Part shown: positions 47,690 through 59,240 of the stretch, in pieces
Layout of the letters: every line of letters starts with the position of its first letter
Position numbering within the stretch: position 1 is the first letter of the stretch
Assembly (NCBI GenBank): GCA_963210315.1
Contig: OY723274.1
Location: 558,001-622,000, forward strand
DNA length: 64,000 nt
Direction of reading: 5' to 3'
From: Rhynchopus euleeides
Lineage: Eukaryota > Euglenozoa > Diplonemea > Diplonemida > Diplonemidae
Made by a program: the position numbers and the translations under genes
Notes under the pieces: generated by a model
The model's input: the letters and a program-made list of their open reading frames with translations, nothing else
What the model was told of the DNA's origin: nothing
Database searches by the model: none

Positions 47690-48600
47690 GAGGCCGTGCC
47701 GGGGCCAGTTGCTCCTGTTGACTAGCAGAGCCGGGCGCCTGTTATGGGGCCGGTTGCTCATTACATGCTGACCAGCAGAGCCGAGCGCCTGTTAAGGGGC
47801 TGGTCGCTCACTACACGGTCGTTAGTAGAGCCGGGCGCCAGCGAAGGGGACGGTTGCTCATCACACGCTGACCAGCAGAGCTGAGCGCCAGTTAAGGGGT
47901 CGGTTGCTCGCGACACGGTCATTGGCAGAGCCGAGCGCCGGTTAAGGGGTCGGTTGCTCATCTCACGCTGACCAGCAGAGCCGAGCGCCAGTTAAGGGGT
48001 CGGTTGCTCACTACACGGTCGTTGGCAGAGCCGAGCGCCAGTTAAGGGGTCGGTTGCTCATCTCACGCTGACCAGCAGAGCCGAGCGCCAGTTAAGGGGT
48101 CGGTTGCTCGCTACACGGTCGTTGGCAGAGCCGAGCGCCAGTTAAGGGGTCGGTTGCTCATCTCTCGCTGACCAGCAGAGCCGAGCGCCGGTTAAGGGGT
48201 CGGTTGCTCGCTACACGGTCGTTGGCAGAGCCGAGCGCCAGTTAAGGGGTCGGTTGCTCATCTCTCGCTGACCAGCAGAGCCGAGCGCCGGTTAAGGGGT
48301 CGGTTGCTCGCTACACGGTCGTTGGCAGAGCCGAGCGCCAGTTAAGGGGTCGGTTGCTCATCTCTCGCTGACCAGCAGAGCCGAGCGCCGGTTAAGGGGT
48401 CGGTTGCTCACTACACGGTCATTGGCAGAGCCGAGCGCCAGTTAAGGGGTCGGTTGCTCATCTCACGTTGACCAGCAGAGCCGGGCGCCTGTTTATGGGG
48501 CCGGTTGCACACTACACGGTCATTGGCAGAGCCGGGCGCCTGTTTATGGGGCCGGTTGCTCATCACACAGTCATTAGCGTTAACGTGCGCCACAGTGGGC
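47690..48600. repeat. 50-bp minisatellite with 100-bp dimeric organisation
   Basis: About 18 tandem copies of a 50-bp unit (CGGTTGCTCA, variable 10 bp, GCAGAGCCGAGCGCC, GTTAAGGGGT). Two variants alternate: CTACACGGTCGTTG and TCTCACGCTGACCA, giving a 100-bp higher-order repeat that is most regular between 48001 and 48400. Edge copies are more divergent, as expected for arrays homogenised by unequal exchange. Confidence 0.93.
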
Positions 48601-48639
48601 GCGATGTGCATCCGAATTCAACTTATACCATCTGTACCT

Positions 48640-48803
48640 AGGGAGGAGTCGAAAAACTATTTGGTTCTGTACCGAGGTACGTTGATCGAACCAAATGCGG
48701 GTTCTCCAACCCGGTCGTGGAGGTTGACTAGCCGATAATAAAAGAACCTTCAATTCCGGCTTTCCCTCAAAATGTGGGTGCCTGCATTGAAAGTTACCTT
48801 TTT
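48640..48803 (-). repeat. Repeat X, copy gamma (left half of X, no transposon)
   Basis: Covers GAGTCGAAAAACTATTTGG to GAAAGTTACCTTTT. It contains the uninterrupted site AAAAGAACCTTCAATTCC corresponding to the 4.5-kb transposon insertion. It stops at the T-run where copy beta starts. Confidence 0.9.
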
Positions 48804-49020
48804 GCCTTGTGCGAAAACGTGATATTTTTTGGACAAAATTCCAGGCACAGGGTTTTATGATTTTCCCAAACTTCACAGGTACCGACAGCCCCATAACCAT
48901 GGATTTTCCTTGAGCCCCACGACTCCTCCCCGAAGGAGGGGGGACCTTAAGAGGGGAAGTAACAGGAAACCCAGAAAGGAGTGTGTGCAGGGGGGGGGGG
49001 GGGGGTAGGTTGCATGCAGT

Positions 49021-50111
49021 CACGGTGGGATCTTGTAAATTTTACATGTATAACTACAAGTATATACATGTATTATACATGTATAATACTTGCATGTCAA
49101 CTATTATACATGTATAATACATGTATATGCCTGAAATATACATGTAAAATACATGTATATCAAGTAAAAATACAAGTATAATACTTGCATGTCAACTATT
49201 ATACATGTATTTTTACTTGATATACCTGGGACCCCCCGTGTTTAAGTCCCCCCCCTGGAGGCGATTTTCGGCCGGGGGGGACTTAAACACGGGGGGGGCG
49301 GACCTAAACACAGGGGGGGCTTAAACACGGGGGTGGCACAGTGGAGACCAAGAAGACCTCTTCCTCTGCTGTCGTAGGGGGGTAATTCCGGTCCGGATGG
49401 ACTTTTGGCACCCCACTTTTCGACTCAGACAGCACCTGGAGGGCCTAGGGGCCACCTGATGACCCTCCAGACCAGCCCACCCCCGTGTTTAGGTCCCCCT
49501 GTGTTTAAGTCCCCCCCCTGCCAGACCCCCAGGGGGGGACTTAAACACGGGGGTAAGGGGGGGGGACTTATACACGGGGGGTCCCAGGTACATGTATTTT
49601 ACATGTATATTTCAGGCATTTACATGTATTTTACATGTATAATACTTGTCATGCAAGTATTATACATGTAAAATACTTGCATGACAAGTAAAATACTTGC
49701 ATGCAAGTAAAATACATGTATTTTACTTACATGCAAGTATTTTACTTGTCATGCAAGTATTTTACATGTATAATACTTGCATGACAAGTATTATACATGT
49801 AAAATACATGTAAATGCCTGAAATATACATGTAAAATACATGTATATCAAGTAAAAATACATGTATAATAGTTGACATGCAAGTATTATACATGTATTTT
49901 TTTTTTTACATCAAGTAAAAATACATGTATAATAGTTGTCATGCAAGTATTATACATGTATTTTTACTTGATATACATGTATTTTACATGTATATTTCAG
50001 GCATATACATGTATTATACATGTATAATAGTTGACATGCAAGTATTATACATGTATAATACATGTATTATACTTGTAGTTATACATGTAAAATTTACAAG
50101 ATCCCACCGTG
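49021..50111. mobile_element. Palindromic MITE (outer), built of ACATGTAT repeats
   Basis: Inverted ends CACGGTGGGATCTTG at 49021 and the complement ending at 50111. The arms of several hundred bp consist of reiterated ATACATGTAT, ATACTTGCATG and TACATGTAAAAT words, so the whole can fold as a giant hairpin. The flanks share only GT, which may be a 2-bp duplication. The ends start CACGG like the 11.5-kb TIR element, but the sequences then differ. Non-coding. Confidence 0.85.
49225..49588. mobile_element. Nested MITE with TA target duplication
   Basis: Inverted ends CCTGGGACCCCCCGTGTTTA at 49225 and the complement ending at 49588, with TA on both sides (49223-49224 and 49589-49590). Inside, the CCGTGTTTAAGTCCCCC word repeats in both orientations. 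It lies in one arm of the outer palindrome and so inserted later. Confidence 0.85.
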
Positions 50112-51057
50112 GTTGGATCCGCCAAACTGTTAAAAAGAAAGACGGGACCCTGCACCTGTCTGTAATACTGATTTTTACTTCCTGGTTCCTTTCTTGCGTG
50201 AAACGGTGGCGCTAGTGTTGGCCCCCTTAGCACAAGACTGGTTCCTTCTTGCTCTTGCCTATAGCGACCCTCCCCTCCCGCTGCGCTCGGTTGCACAAGA
50301 CACGATGATACAACTATACTTCAGGATGATCTAGGCACAGCACCTGGTTGGCACACACATTACATACATCCACACACGAGACTTGTCTTATCGCAGTGCA
50401 GACCCCACACACAAGGATCTTGATGCGAGGGTCTCAACAATATTTTGCAGCATCGGCTGAACGTTGTGCCAAACACCCAGCTTTGGCTGGGCGGCAGAGT
50501 TCGGTTTTCCTGCGCACGTTTCTGAACAGGTTATCACATTCATTCATTCCCCACCAACCAGAACAGGTGGGGTTCCACCAGACAGCCGGAGGAACGAAGC
50601 GTCGAAGAGCCTCAAGGTACACTCTTCAATTCAACACAACACGAGCGCGAGAGGGGGGTGGGGTGGTTCGTCGATTGCGAGAACTACTCCGCAACGCCTG
50701 CTGCGTGGTGATCTGCAGGCACTCTCTACACACAACCAAGGACCATGCATTGTGCCGTGAGAAATCTCAGAAGACCACAACAGGTTCATGCCAAAAACAG
50801 AGAAAAATAACACACAGGGAGAGTGATACCGGAGATCCGTCGAGACGATTCGGCACAGGCCAGTTAGGACGATGGCGAGAAAGAGCACAGCTATGGGAAG
50901 ACGCCTTCTGAGAGCAGTCGCTGCTTCACACACACACCCACCCCCCACCCCCCACACAAAACCACAACACCTGCCCAAATCCCACCGCCAAACGGGGAGA
51001 GGGGAATGAACAACACAACACAACACCACCCCCACCCCCCCTACCCCCGCAGCCACC
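50112..51057. other. 3' spacer of the coiled-coil gene
   Basis: Mixed sequence with a CA/CCCAC-rich strip (50920-51060) next to the stop codon of the coiled-coil gene. No domain-bearing frame and no repeat shared with other parts of the window were found. Confidence 0.5.
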
Positions 51058-54000
51058 TCACCCCCACCCTCTGGAGGCATTCGACCTGGCCGAATGCCCA
51101 GACCGGGGGCGGACCAGCAGGGTGCGGGAGTGGTGGAGGAGGGCCTGCATGAGGAGGGGTTGGAAGGCGGAGGACTCCTGCTCGGTGATGCGAGACCTTA
51201 TGGAGGTCTCCCCCTGCGCCAGCGCATACACAGCAGCCATCGCCTCTGCCGACGGGCCGGGATCCGCACGGTCCGCCTGGTCACACCGCATCTGCAGACG
51301 CTCATTCTCCTCACGCAGACGCGCCATGTCGGAGCGGTGCTGCCCCTCCTCCTTGATGCGTGCCACACGTTCATCCGACAGCTCCCTGCGTGCCGCCGAC
51401 AGGGCAGCCTCCAGCTCGCCGCTGCGCTCCACCAGATCCATCAGCACCACATTCGACCCCACCTCGCTGTCCCCTGGGGTGCACGCCGACACAGGCGACT
51501 GCTTCGCAGGCGACAGCACAGCCTCCGCCCGCAGCCGCGAGTTCTCCTCCCGCAGCCCATCCACCACGCTGTGCTGCTCGCTGAGCTGCGCCAGGAGCTG
51601 CGTCCTCTCGTGGTCCACCGCATGCGCGGCACGCGCCTTATCCACCTTCAGCCGGGCACCCTCCTCCTCCAGCTGCCCCACCGCCGCCTGCAGCCGGGCG
51701 TGCTCCGCCTGCAGGGCAGCGTTGGGGGTCGACCGCACCGCCATCTCCGCCTCCATGCGATGCAACTCGTCAGCCAGGCCATCCGCACGCGTCTCCGCCT
51801 CCTTCAGTCTCTCCAGCAGGGCGGTGCTGCGGGACTCCTCTGCAGCAGCGCGCGTGGCAGCCCCCCGCTTGTCGGCCTGCAGCCGCTTCACCTCCGCCTG
51901 CAGGGCTGAGGCCTCCCGCTTTGCCAGGCGGCACGCCTCATCCCTGTCGTCAGCCTGCCGCGCCGATGCGGCGCGCGACTCCCGCAGCTGCTCCGACAGC
52001 ACCTCGCAGCGCTGCTGCCAGTCGGATCGCGCCGCCTCCGCCTCCCGCACCTCACGCGACGCCGCGCTGACCTGATCCACCAGACCCTGCCTGTCGGAGG
52101 TCAGCCGCTGCACCTGCCTGGCGAGGTCCGCCATCCGCGACTTATCATCATCCCTCTTCGACGCCAGACGGTCCGCACGCCGCCTCAAGCTCTCCCTCTC
52201 CTGCCGCAGGCTCCGCAGCTCATCCCCCTGCACCACGCTCGAGGGGGAGGCAGGCGCCGTCGTCCCCACAGAGCGGAGCTGCGACTCCAGGTCGGTGCGC
52301 TCCTTCCTCAGGGATGTGATCAGCTCCTCCCGCCTCTCCAGCAGCAGGCTCAGCGACTGCGAGGCAATGCTCCCCACAGAGTCAGCCCGCGCAAACCCCG
52401 GGCGCAGCCCGGGGGACACCTGGGGGGCAGCAGGCGGGGTTCCGCAGGGACCCCCACGGTCAGGGGTCACCGGAAGCCCGACCCCCCGCCGGGAGGACGA
52501 CACCTCGCTGCCCCGGCCCTCCGCAGGAGAAACCGGGGGGTTGGGGAGCGCCACGGAGGACCCGGCGGACTCCATCTGGTGGTCCATCCCCGACACGATC
52601 ATCAGCAGGTTTTGGTTCTCCATCCGGAGGCGCTCCACGGCAGCCCCCATCTCGCGGTGGGACCCCAGGTCATCACGGAGGCCGTCAACCTCGGAGGTGA
52701 GTGCCGCGTTGGCTCGGCCCTTCTCACGGAGCTCCGCCTGGAGGGCGTTGCACTGCGCCTCTAGGTGGTGGGTTGCGGCAGATGTGTGGGACAGCTCATC
52801 CCGCCGCCTCGCCTCCGCCTGCGACAGCGCGCAGCGGAGCTCCTCCTCATGTGAAACCTCTGCCGCGCGCATCGCCTCGGCGTGCTGCCTCTCCGCGCAG
52901 GCGAGGTTCTCCGCAGCGAGGCGCTCCACAGAGAGAAGAGCGGCCTGATGCCTCTCCTCGGCAGAGCGCAGTGCTTCGGTGGCGCGGATCTTCTCCGCAT
53001 GGAGGGTGTCGGCGCAGCCCGTCTCTGCGAGGCGGACTGCCTCCACAGCCTCGGCCTGCCGTGCCTGGGAGGTGAGAAGCTGTGCCTCGGTGCTGCGGGT
53101 CTTTCCGAGTGAGGCGTCCAGCTCGTCACGCCAGGTTGATATCTCCTCCCGCGCCTCATCCAGCTGCTTCAGGAGTGAGGCGCGCGAGGCATCCGCAGCG
53201 CCGCGCTCCGCAGAGAGGGCATCCACCCTGCCCTGCAGCGCAGCGCACTCCTCGCGTGCCGCCGCCGCAGCCTCCTCCGCCGCCGCGGCAGCTCCACGCT
53301 CCTCCCGCAGCTTGTTGATCAGCGTCAGGACAAACCCATCCCTTGAGGAGGTGACCCGGGCCCCGGAGGGGGGGGCCAACTGGGGGTCGAGGGGTACCCC
53401 GGACACCCCCCCCCCGACAGGCGCGGCAACCCAACCATCCTCCCCGTGGGTGATGGCGATTCTCTCCTCGGGGGGGTGCGGTGGGTGGGGGGCAGCCCCG
53501 CCGGTGGCCTCTGCAGGGGCAGCCACCTCCGATGTGGGTGCGCAGCTGATGCCGCTCCGGTGGGTGCCGCTTCGGGAGGGTGGGGTGGTGGTGGCGGTGG
53601 AGGTGGCCTGCCTCGGCTGCTGCTGGATCTGCCGCAGATCCAGCATCGGGGCGGACCCCTCGAGGCACCGGGTCAGCCCCCCCCTGACATGCGACAGGAG
53701 CACCCGCACCGCCTCACCCTCGCGCATCACATCCCGGCTGAGCTGCGACGCTGCGGCGACACCGCCACCACCACCCCCATCGGGGCTCCCCCCAGCCCCG
53801 CCGGGGTGGCTGGATGCACCGCCGCCACCCCTCCAGCCCGGGCGCGATGCTGGGAGAGGCGGTGGCAGCTCCTGCTCCTCCACATCTGCCTCCGCCTCCA
53901 GATCTGCTGCTGCTGCTGCTGCTACCCTGGCAACCCCACCTCCACCCCCACCCCCACCCGCTCCGCCGGCGGTGTTTCGGAGTGGAGAGGGCGGCGAGGG

Positions 54001-54636
54001 GAGGTAGGGCGGAGAAGGGGAGAGAGCAGCACCCCCCCCCGCGCCCTCCCCGGGGGAGGCGGGGTGGCTGCCCCCGTCCCACCCCGTCGTGGTCTCGTCG
54101 AAGAGGCGGCGCGGAGGGCTCTGCGGGTTGGACCCCCCTCCGGGGGAGTGGCGGGGTGGGTGCTGGGCGGAGAGGATGGGGGATGGGCCACGCCCCGTGT
54201 ATCGCGTGGTGTTGGTGGTTTGGTACTCCGAGAGGGGGCTGCCATGGGAGGGTTGGCGGTGTGGGGGGTCGTGGGTAGGGTTGCTGTCGTAGTCGATGGG
54301 GTGGTCGAGGCGGAAGCTGTCCTCGTCATCCGTCGTCTCGCTCGCGATGTTGGCGCTGTGGAGGACGTCGAGCGTCCTCCGGAGCCCCTCCCTCTCGCGG
54401 AGCAGATCCAGGATGCGCGCCGCGGTGAGCTCCTCCGCCCCGCCACACCCCAGCCTCCGCTGCTCCACAACCTGGTTGGCGACAGCCGCGGCGGCGCGGG
54501 GGGAAAGCACCTCAACCAGCACGGCCAGCAGGTCCTCCGCGTCCCCTTCCAGTGCGGCGTGGTAGTGCTCCGCCCCGCCTGCCCCAACCACCCCAGAGAG
54601 GCGGTCTGCCTCAGGGTGGTGTGGCAGGTCGGCCAT
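51058..54636 (-). CDS. Large coiled-coil protein of unknown function
   Basis: 1192 residues from the ATG at 54636, with no introns. Residues 1-110 are Ala/Glu/Leu-rich and could form a small helical domain. About 110-430 are Ser/Pro/Gly low complexity with poly-Gly runs. From about 430 to 1150 the sequence is dominated by Glu/Arg/Ala/Leu heptads with Ala-, Ser- and Gln-rich stretches, a long coiled coil broken near 670-760 by a Pro/Gly/Ser linker. The C-terminus ends in a short basic Ser/Arg stretch. No motor, kinase or membrane motif is visible. Proteins of this shape are often cytoskeletal, centrosomal or Golgi tethers, but nothing here decides among these. Confidence 0.85.
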   Translation of the reverse strand: MADLPHHPEADRLSGVVGAGGAEHYHAALEGDAEDLLAVLVEVLSPRAAAAVANQVVEQRRLGCGGAEELTAARILDLLREREGLRRTLDVLHSANIASETTDDEDSFRLDHPIDYDSNPTHDPPHRQPSHGSPLSEYQTTNTTRYTGRGPSPILSAQHPPRHSPGGGSNPQSPPRRLFDETTTGWDGGSHPASPGEGAGGGAALSPSPPYLPSPPSPLRNTAGGAGGGGGGGGVARVAAAAAADLEAEADVEEQELPPPLPASRPGWRGGGGASSHPGGAGGSPDGGGGGGVAAASQLSRDVMREGEAVRVLLSHVRGGLTRCLEGSAPMLDLRQIQQQPRQATSTATTTPPSRSGTHRSGISCAPTSEVAAPAEATGGAAPHPPHPPEERIAITHGEDGWVAAPVGGGVSGVPLDPQLAPPSGARVTSSRDGFVLTLINKLREERGAAAAAEEAAAAAREECAALQGRVDALSAERGAADASRASLLKQLDEAREEISTWRDELDASLGKTRSTEAQLLTSQARQAEAVEAVRLAETGCADTLHAEKIRATEALRSAEERHQAALLSVERLAAENLACAERQHAEAMRAAEVSHEEELRCALSQAEARRRDELSHTSAATHHLEAQCNALQAELREKGRANAALTSEVDGLRDDLGSHREMGAAVERLRMENQNLLMIVSGMDHQMESAGSSVALPNPPVSPAEGRGSEVSSSRRGVGLPVTPDRGGPCGTPPAAPQVSPGLRPGFARADSVGSIASQSLSLLLERREELITSLRKERTDLESQLRSVGTTAPASPSSVVQGDELRSLRQERESLRRRADRLASKRDDDKSRMADLARQVQRLTSDRQGLVDQVSAASREVREAEAARSDWQQRCEVLSEQLRESRAASARQADDRDEACRLAKREASALQAEVKRLQADKRGAATRAAAEESRSTALLERLKEAETRADGLADELHRMEAEMAVRSTPNAALQAEHARLQAAVGQLEEEGARLKVDKARAAHAVDHERTQLLAQLSEQHSVVDGLREENSRLRAEAVLSPAKQSPVSACTPGDSEVGSNVVLMDLVERSGELEAALSAARRELSDERVARIKEEGQHRSDMARLREENERLQMRCDQADRADPGPSAEAMAAVYALAQGETSIRSRITEQESSAFQPLLMQALLHHSRTLLVRPRSGHSARSNASRGWG

Positions 54637-55476
54637 CCCTCAAGGGGGGTGGGTGGCCCGCCTGTGGGTGGTGTGGGCGGTGGAGAGAGTGAGGAGGTGA
54701 GGGCGAGGGTGCAGAAGTGAGAGAGGGGGTTTGATCGTCGGGAGTGACTGGAAAAGTAAGTCTCCCAGCGCCTTCTTGCAATGTTAGCTCTTAGAAGTGC
54801 GAGAGGGAGGGGGGGGGGGGATCTTCGTGGCGCGGTGCGGGTTTGAACGATTTTGAACGAGGTTTTTTTGATGTATTCCCCCCCCCCCTCCTGTGAGGGT
54901 GACATCCGCTAAAAGCTTTGCTGGAAGTTTTGTGCCAGCAGTGGTGGCAGAAGACACCTTGAGAGGGGGGCTTACTATGAGGCAACAAAGAAGGGAGTCG
55001 CTGCAACGTGAGTCAACGGCTTCGCATGGATGGGGAAGGGGTGGGGGTGGGGGCTCACGGTGGGCGCAGTTGGAATCGGTTCTGTTTCAACCCCGCTCTG
55101 TGGGAGCAAGGGCTCGGGTGATGTGGTTTGTTGGAAGTTGTTCCTCCCCTCCCCTCGGCAGGGCCAGCGGAAAGAGAATGGGAAAGCAGGCGGGTGCCTA
55201 CAGGCACCCAGAAGACCGTGTTGTCTGGCAGATCGAAACTATCTCTGCTCGCTGGATCGCACAAGAAGGGACAGCGGAACATGACAAATCAATAACTGGT
55301 TCGAAAATCACCCACACACGCAAGAGCAAGAGACCTATCCGGCGAAGGCACAAAGGCCCATCCAAAGATGGCCTGTGACAAACTGCCAACATTCAAGAGA
55401 AGAAGGGCAAGCAAAATACGGTGCTGGGCAGGGATCCCCCCTCGAAATATGTGCCATTTCATCCTGGAAATGGAAC

Positions 55477-55672
55477 CCTATCGACACATGTCACTAAACA
55501 CAAGGGAAATGGGGGGGGGGGGGGAGAGGTTGTGGCGAAACGCACACACCTCGACCTGTGATGGGGGTGAGATGTGGCTCTGCATTTACGGCACTGCGCG
55601 TGCCGTAAACTCAGTTCGGACCTGCCTTCTCCGTGTTCCATTTCCTCCTTCATTGCATGAGACACAAAAAAA
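55477..55672 (+). repeat. Dispersed repeat D, copy 2
   Basis: Matches 18517-18708 (CTATCGACACAT ... TTCCTCCTTCATTGCATGAG) and likewise ends in a run of A. The surrounding sequence is unrelated, so D is a mobile or formerly mobile repeat. Confidence 0.75.
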
Positions 55673-55943
55673 ACTGGCCCTCGATGGGGCAGAGGTAACA
55701 TTATCTATGAGGACATCCACGGGGAATAATAATAACCAGCCAAGCATGTGCGGGGGGCGCACAGTGGCGATACTAATGGCGGGATTATCTCTCCCGGGAA
55801 ACTCACTGGGGAGAGGAGACGAAAGCAAGATTCCCCCCTTCCCGCCCCCGGTTATTTCCGCCATAAATCCGGTTACGCTCTGCTCTCGACCACCCACCGG
55901 TGGCGCAATACCCATGAAACCCACCAGCAGATAAAAAAGGCCC

Positions 55944-56080
55944 GGGTTTTGTTGGTGCGCACGAGCGGCAGTGTGGTGTGGCCCCTGTGAAGGGTGTTGT
56001 TGTGAATAAGTGATTCTGTGTTGCTCTCTTAAAACACACTGCGCGCCTGTACGCTCCCGCTGACTCTTTCGCTGTGACAA
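55944..56080 (+). repeat. Dispersed repeat F, copy 1
   Basis: Shares GTGCGCACGAGC, GTGTGGCCCCTGTGAAGG, TGTGAAT and ACTGACTCTTTCGCTG-like blocks with 58423-58575 in the same order, at roughly three quarters identity. Confidence 0.65.
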
Positions 56081-57343
56081 GCAAGCTTGTTTGGGGGAAA
56101 AAACGAAGGGTATCTCCCCGATCGGCAAGCTCGATGATGGGTTTGGCAAAAGCTCGGTGATGTTGATCTGTTTATCACAAACAAAAAAAAGAAGGGGAAA
56201 TGCGAAATGTAGCGAAGAGGCACCCCTAACGGGGGAAATCAAACACATCAGCCACATGACAGTCCAGCGCATGTAAGGACGATACTGTTAAAAGGATTGT
56301 GGCGACACTCTGCGGGAGGTGGGTTATGTGGCTTGAACAGAAGCGAGACCAAAAGATTGTTAGGCCATGATTTCACACCGAGGATCGGGACTGAAGATCA
56401 TGTATCGAGCAAGTCTTTATCCTTCGATTCTCGCTAAGCTTGCCTTAGGACACCTGCTACTTCTTGCAGGCACCGGAGGTACACATGCCTGCTGAAGAGT
56501 GATGATAATCTTTTATGTTCGATTTCCTCACCGCATTGAGGTGACATTGAAAAAAACAGTACACACCAGGAGGTGCCTCACTCTGTGTCAAACTGTGTGA
56601 CAAAGTCTTCTTTTTGTGGGGGCGATTTGCTGTTCTGCCCGGACTGAGGCTAACGTACCATGTTCCTCCCTCTCCCCTGACCCACCCAATCAGACGGTTC
56701 ACGGTGGATCGCTCAGAACACAGCCCAAATTCTTTCAAAGATGTGGTGGCACAAGCTGGATCGGCTGTTCAAACCGTGCGTGCAGGCCTGATGCATCCTG
56801 AGATGCAGGACCCACAACCAAATGCAACAGGCAGAACGTTCCGCTCTGGACCCATCTCAAACCTGTGCTGCCCACAGCTATGATTTGAGAACTTGTTGGT
56901 GTGGCGGGATGGCGGGGGAGGGGGCACGAGGGAGTGAGGGGGCACGGTGGCCTCGTCAGGGCATTGACCAGGCCTGGTCAGCCGGGTCGGTGATCTGGTC
57001 CCTGACCAGGGGCCTGGTCAACCAACTGATCAAAACCCTGGCGAGGCAACCGTGAGGGCGAATGCTAAAGGCTCAGGGGTTTGCTCAGAAAACGCGGGAA
57101 AGTGAGCTCCCTCGCCAAATAGGCGCCAGACCCACCCCCCTCGGCACCCCCTCCCCCCGCCCTTGCCCTTGCCCCATCATCATCGTGATCGATAATCAAA
57201 ATCGTACTCCTTTCGCTATAATAAGAGAAACACCGCAACTGCAAAAAAGGCAGATCCGGGCTACTTTTCGTTGAGCGTGCACTCCTGTGTCAAAGGCTGT
57301 GTAAGCCCCTGTGAAGTGGCATGAAGGCGATCCTTATAAAAAT

Positions 57344-58400
57344 TCAGTCGTACGATTTACTTCGTTACGAGCGACTTCGCTACGCTTCGTCGCTCGTAAC
57401 TGGTAACAAAAAAACTCGGGAAAGCCGTTTTGCTGTGTTGGGTTAGCTTCGGGAAAGCCAAAATTTGAAGAAAGGAAAGCGATAGGGTATAGGTGGGCGT
57501 GTGGAGAGACAAAATTGACTGACCCTCATGGCCCAAATGGGTGGGGGTGGGGGTGGGGTGCCGCGGAGACGGGGAGGCGTCGTACCCCAAAGAAGAGACC
57601 GATACCAAGGAGGGTGTCTGACGCTCAGAATTTTCAGGAATTCACACGCAACGCCCTTCCCTGCTGGGGGGGAGGTAGTGGTGAAAGCAAGGCGCCGAGC
57701 TGGAAGCCAATTTTTCACCGTAGATCCCCTCACCTTGGTCATCGTTCTCTGGGAGGGACGGGGATATATGATATATCAGGGTACCCCGAGAGAATGCCAT
57801 CCCCTTCGAGGGCCCAGGGCCCGGGGGAAGGAGAAGCAGAGGAAACCACAGGGATGCCCTCTGTTCACTCGTTTTACAGGTTGTGTCCGAAATCCAGTGC
57901 TATACTGTGGCCAGGGGAGGGGGCAGGGGGTGGCGACATTTCTCCCCCCCCCGCCTCTACAGGCGACTGTTGGAAGAATGTCGCCCCCCCCGCCCCCCCA
58001 GCGGGGGCCGAGGGGGCGGTGTGTCATTCTCTCGGGGTACCCCCAGGTAATGAAGGAATGGTTGGGTGGGTGAGTCTTCGCTCAGAAGTGCAGGAATGCG
58101 GGTCCCTGAACAAGACAGGGGGGGGACACTGGCATGGTTCTTTTGTATTCTGCAGATTGTTTTTACTTGTTACGAGCGACGAAGCGAGGCGTCTTTTACG
58201 CACACTTGTGAGCAGAAAATGTCACTCCACCACAGCCAAACGTGCTCCGCACACCACTAGCCTCCCCCATCACAGGTGTTGGGGTTTTGTGTGTGGAAGC
58301 GTCAACGCATCACAAACAAATACGAGTAAAGCGGCTGTACTGGCGTGACATTTTTTTTTTTTGCGAAGTCGCGTTATTACGAAGGAAATTGTACAACTGA
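57344..58400. mobile_element. 1.06-kb inverted-repeat element
   Basis: Ends TCAGTCGTACGATTTACTTC (57344) and, as complement, TCAGTTGTACAATTTCCTTC (58400) continue alike to GCGACTTCGC, about 38 bp at roughly 80% identity. Both sides also contain GTTACGAGCGAC words. No clear target duplication and no transposase; it looks like an ageing MITE. Confidence 0.6.
57779..58042. mobile_element. 264-bp inverted-repeat element nested in the previous one
   Basis: The inverted ends share GGTACCCCGAGAGAATG. The interior contains a second pair, GGCGACATT and AATGTCGCC, around C-rich runs, so it can fold as a nested hairpin. It may be a MITE or simply a structured repeat. Confidence 0.55.
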
Positions 58401-58422
58401 GATCAGCCTGGGCAAAAGAGTC

Positions 58423-58575
58423 GGGGTTTTGTTTGTGCGCACGAGCAGTGAGTGTGGCCCCTGTGAAGGGGGGGTGTAGCTGTGAATCGGTGGGTTATTT
58501 TTGGTGGCTATGTGTTGGCTCTCTCAAAACTCACTGTGTGCGCGGTTCGCCCACTGACTCTTTCGCTGGAACAAA
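58423..58575 (+). repeat. Dispersed repeat F, copy 2
   Basis: Second copy of F, starting about 20 bp past the right end of the inverted-repeat element 57344-58400. Confidence 0.65.
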
Positions 58576-59240
58576 ACGACGAGCAGGTAGAGAAATGGCC
58601 TGGAAAAGATGAAAGATGTACGCACTGACAAGGGCAGAGAAGCAAATTTGCCGCCACAGCCCCTTTGCAAGGCCGAACACGCTTCTCTCCCATGCAGGGT
58701 GATTTGCGCTTCTGGGTGTCTTTTCGCTACCCGCAAGTTCCGGCACACCCCGGTACGTTTCCACACAACACTAAGATAGGGCCGCTGTTTGTGCGACAAA
58801 GCTGTGGCCCAAAAGCTCGAACCGATATCTTTGTTGGGAGAAACGCACCGTGCTCCGCAAAAGTGCCTCACTCAGATGTGAAAGGTACGTTGGTTGCACT
58901 GGGACGACTGTGTTGCTCACCGACACCTACTGGAAATAAATGCCCACTTCGACCGGCTTCAGCCAACATGGAAGTGCCATTTGAAGTAATGGAACACCTC
59001 CGAACACGCCGGGCAAAGAGCCTCCGGGGCACAAAGAGACGCAGCCACACTGCAGGGGTACAGCTGTGCATGCCGTGGGCAGAAGAAGACAACACGCTGG
59101 GGGGGGAGGGTTGAGCGTTGTGTTGTTGCATTGGGGCGGTTGGGCATTTCGCCTTTGCCACCGCACATCCAACGAAGGAAACATACGAAGGGCCGGGACC
59201 GGAATCGCCAAAAGGGCCTTCTCGGGGGGGTAATATTAAA

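Noticed and set aside
47690-48600. CRISPR-like array
   Set aside because: The whole 50-bp unit is repeated, without unique spacers, and the host is eukaryotic; it is a minisatellite.
57515-58348. 277-codon plus-strand frame in the spacer
   Set aside because: It crosses two inverted-repeat elements, is Gly/Pro/Arg-rich and has no family features.
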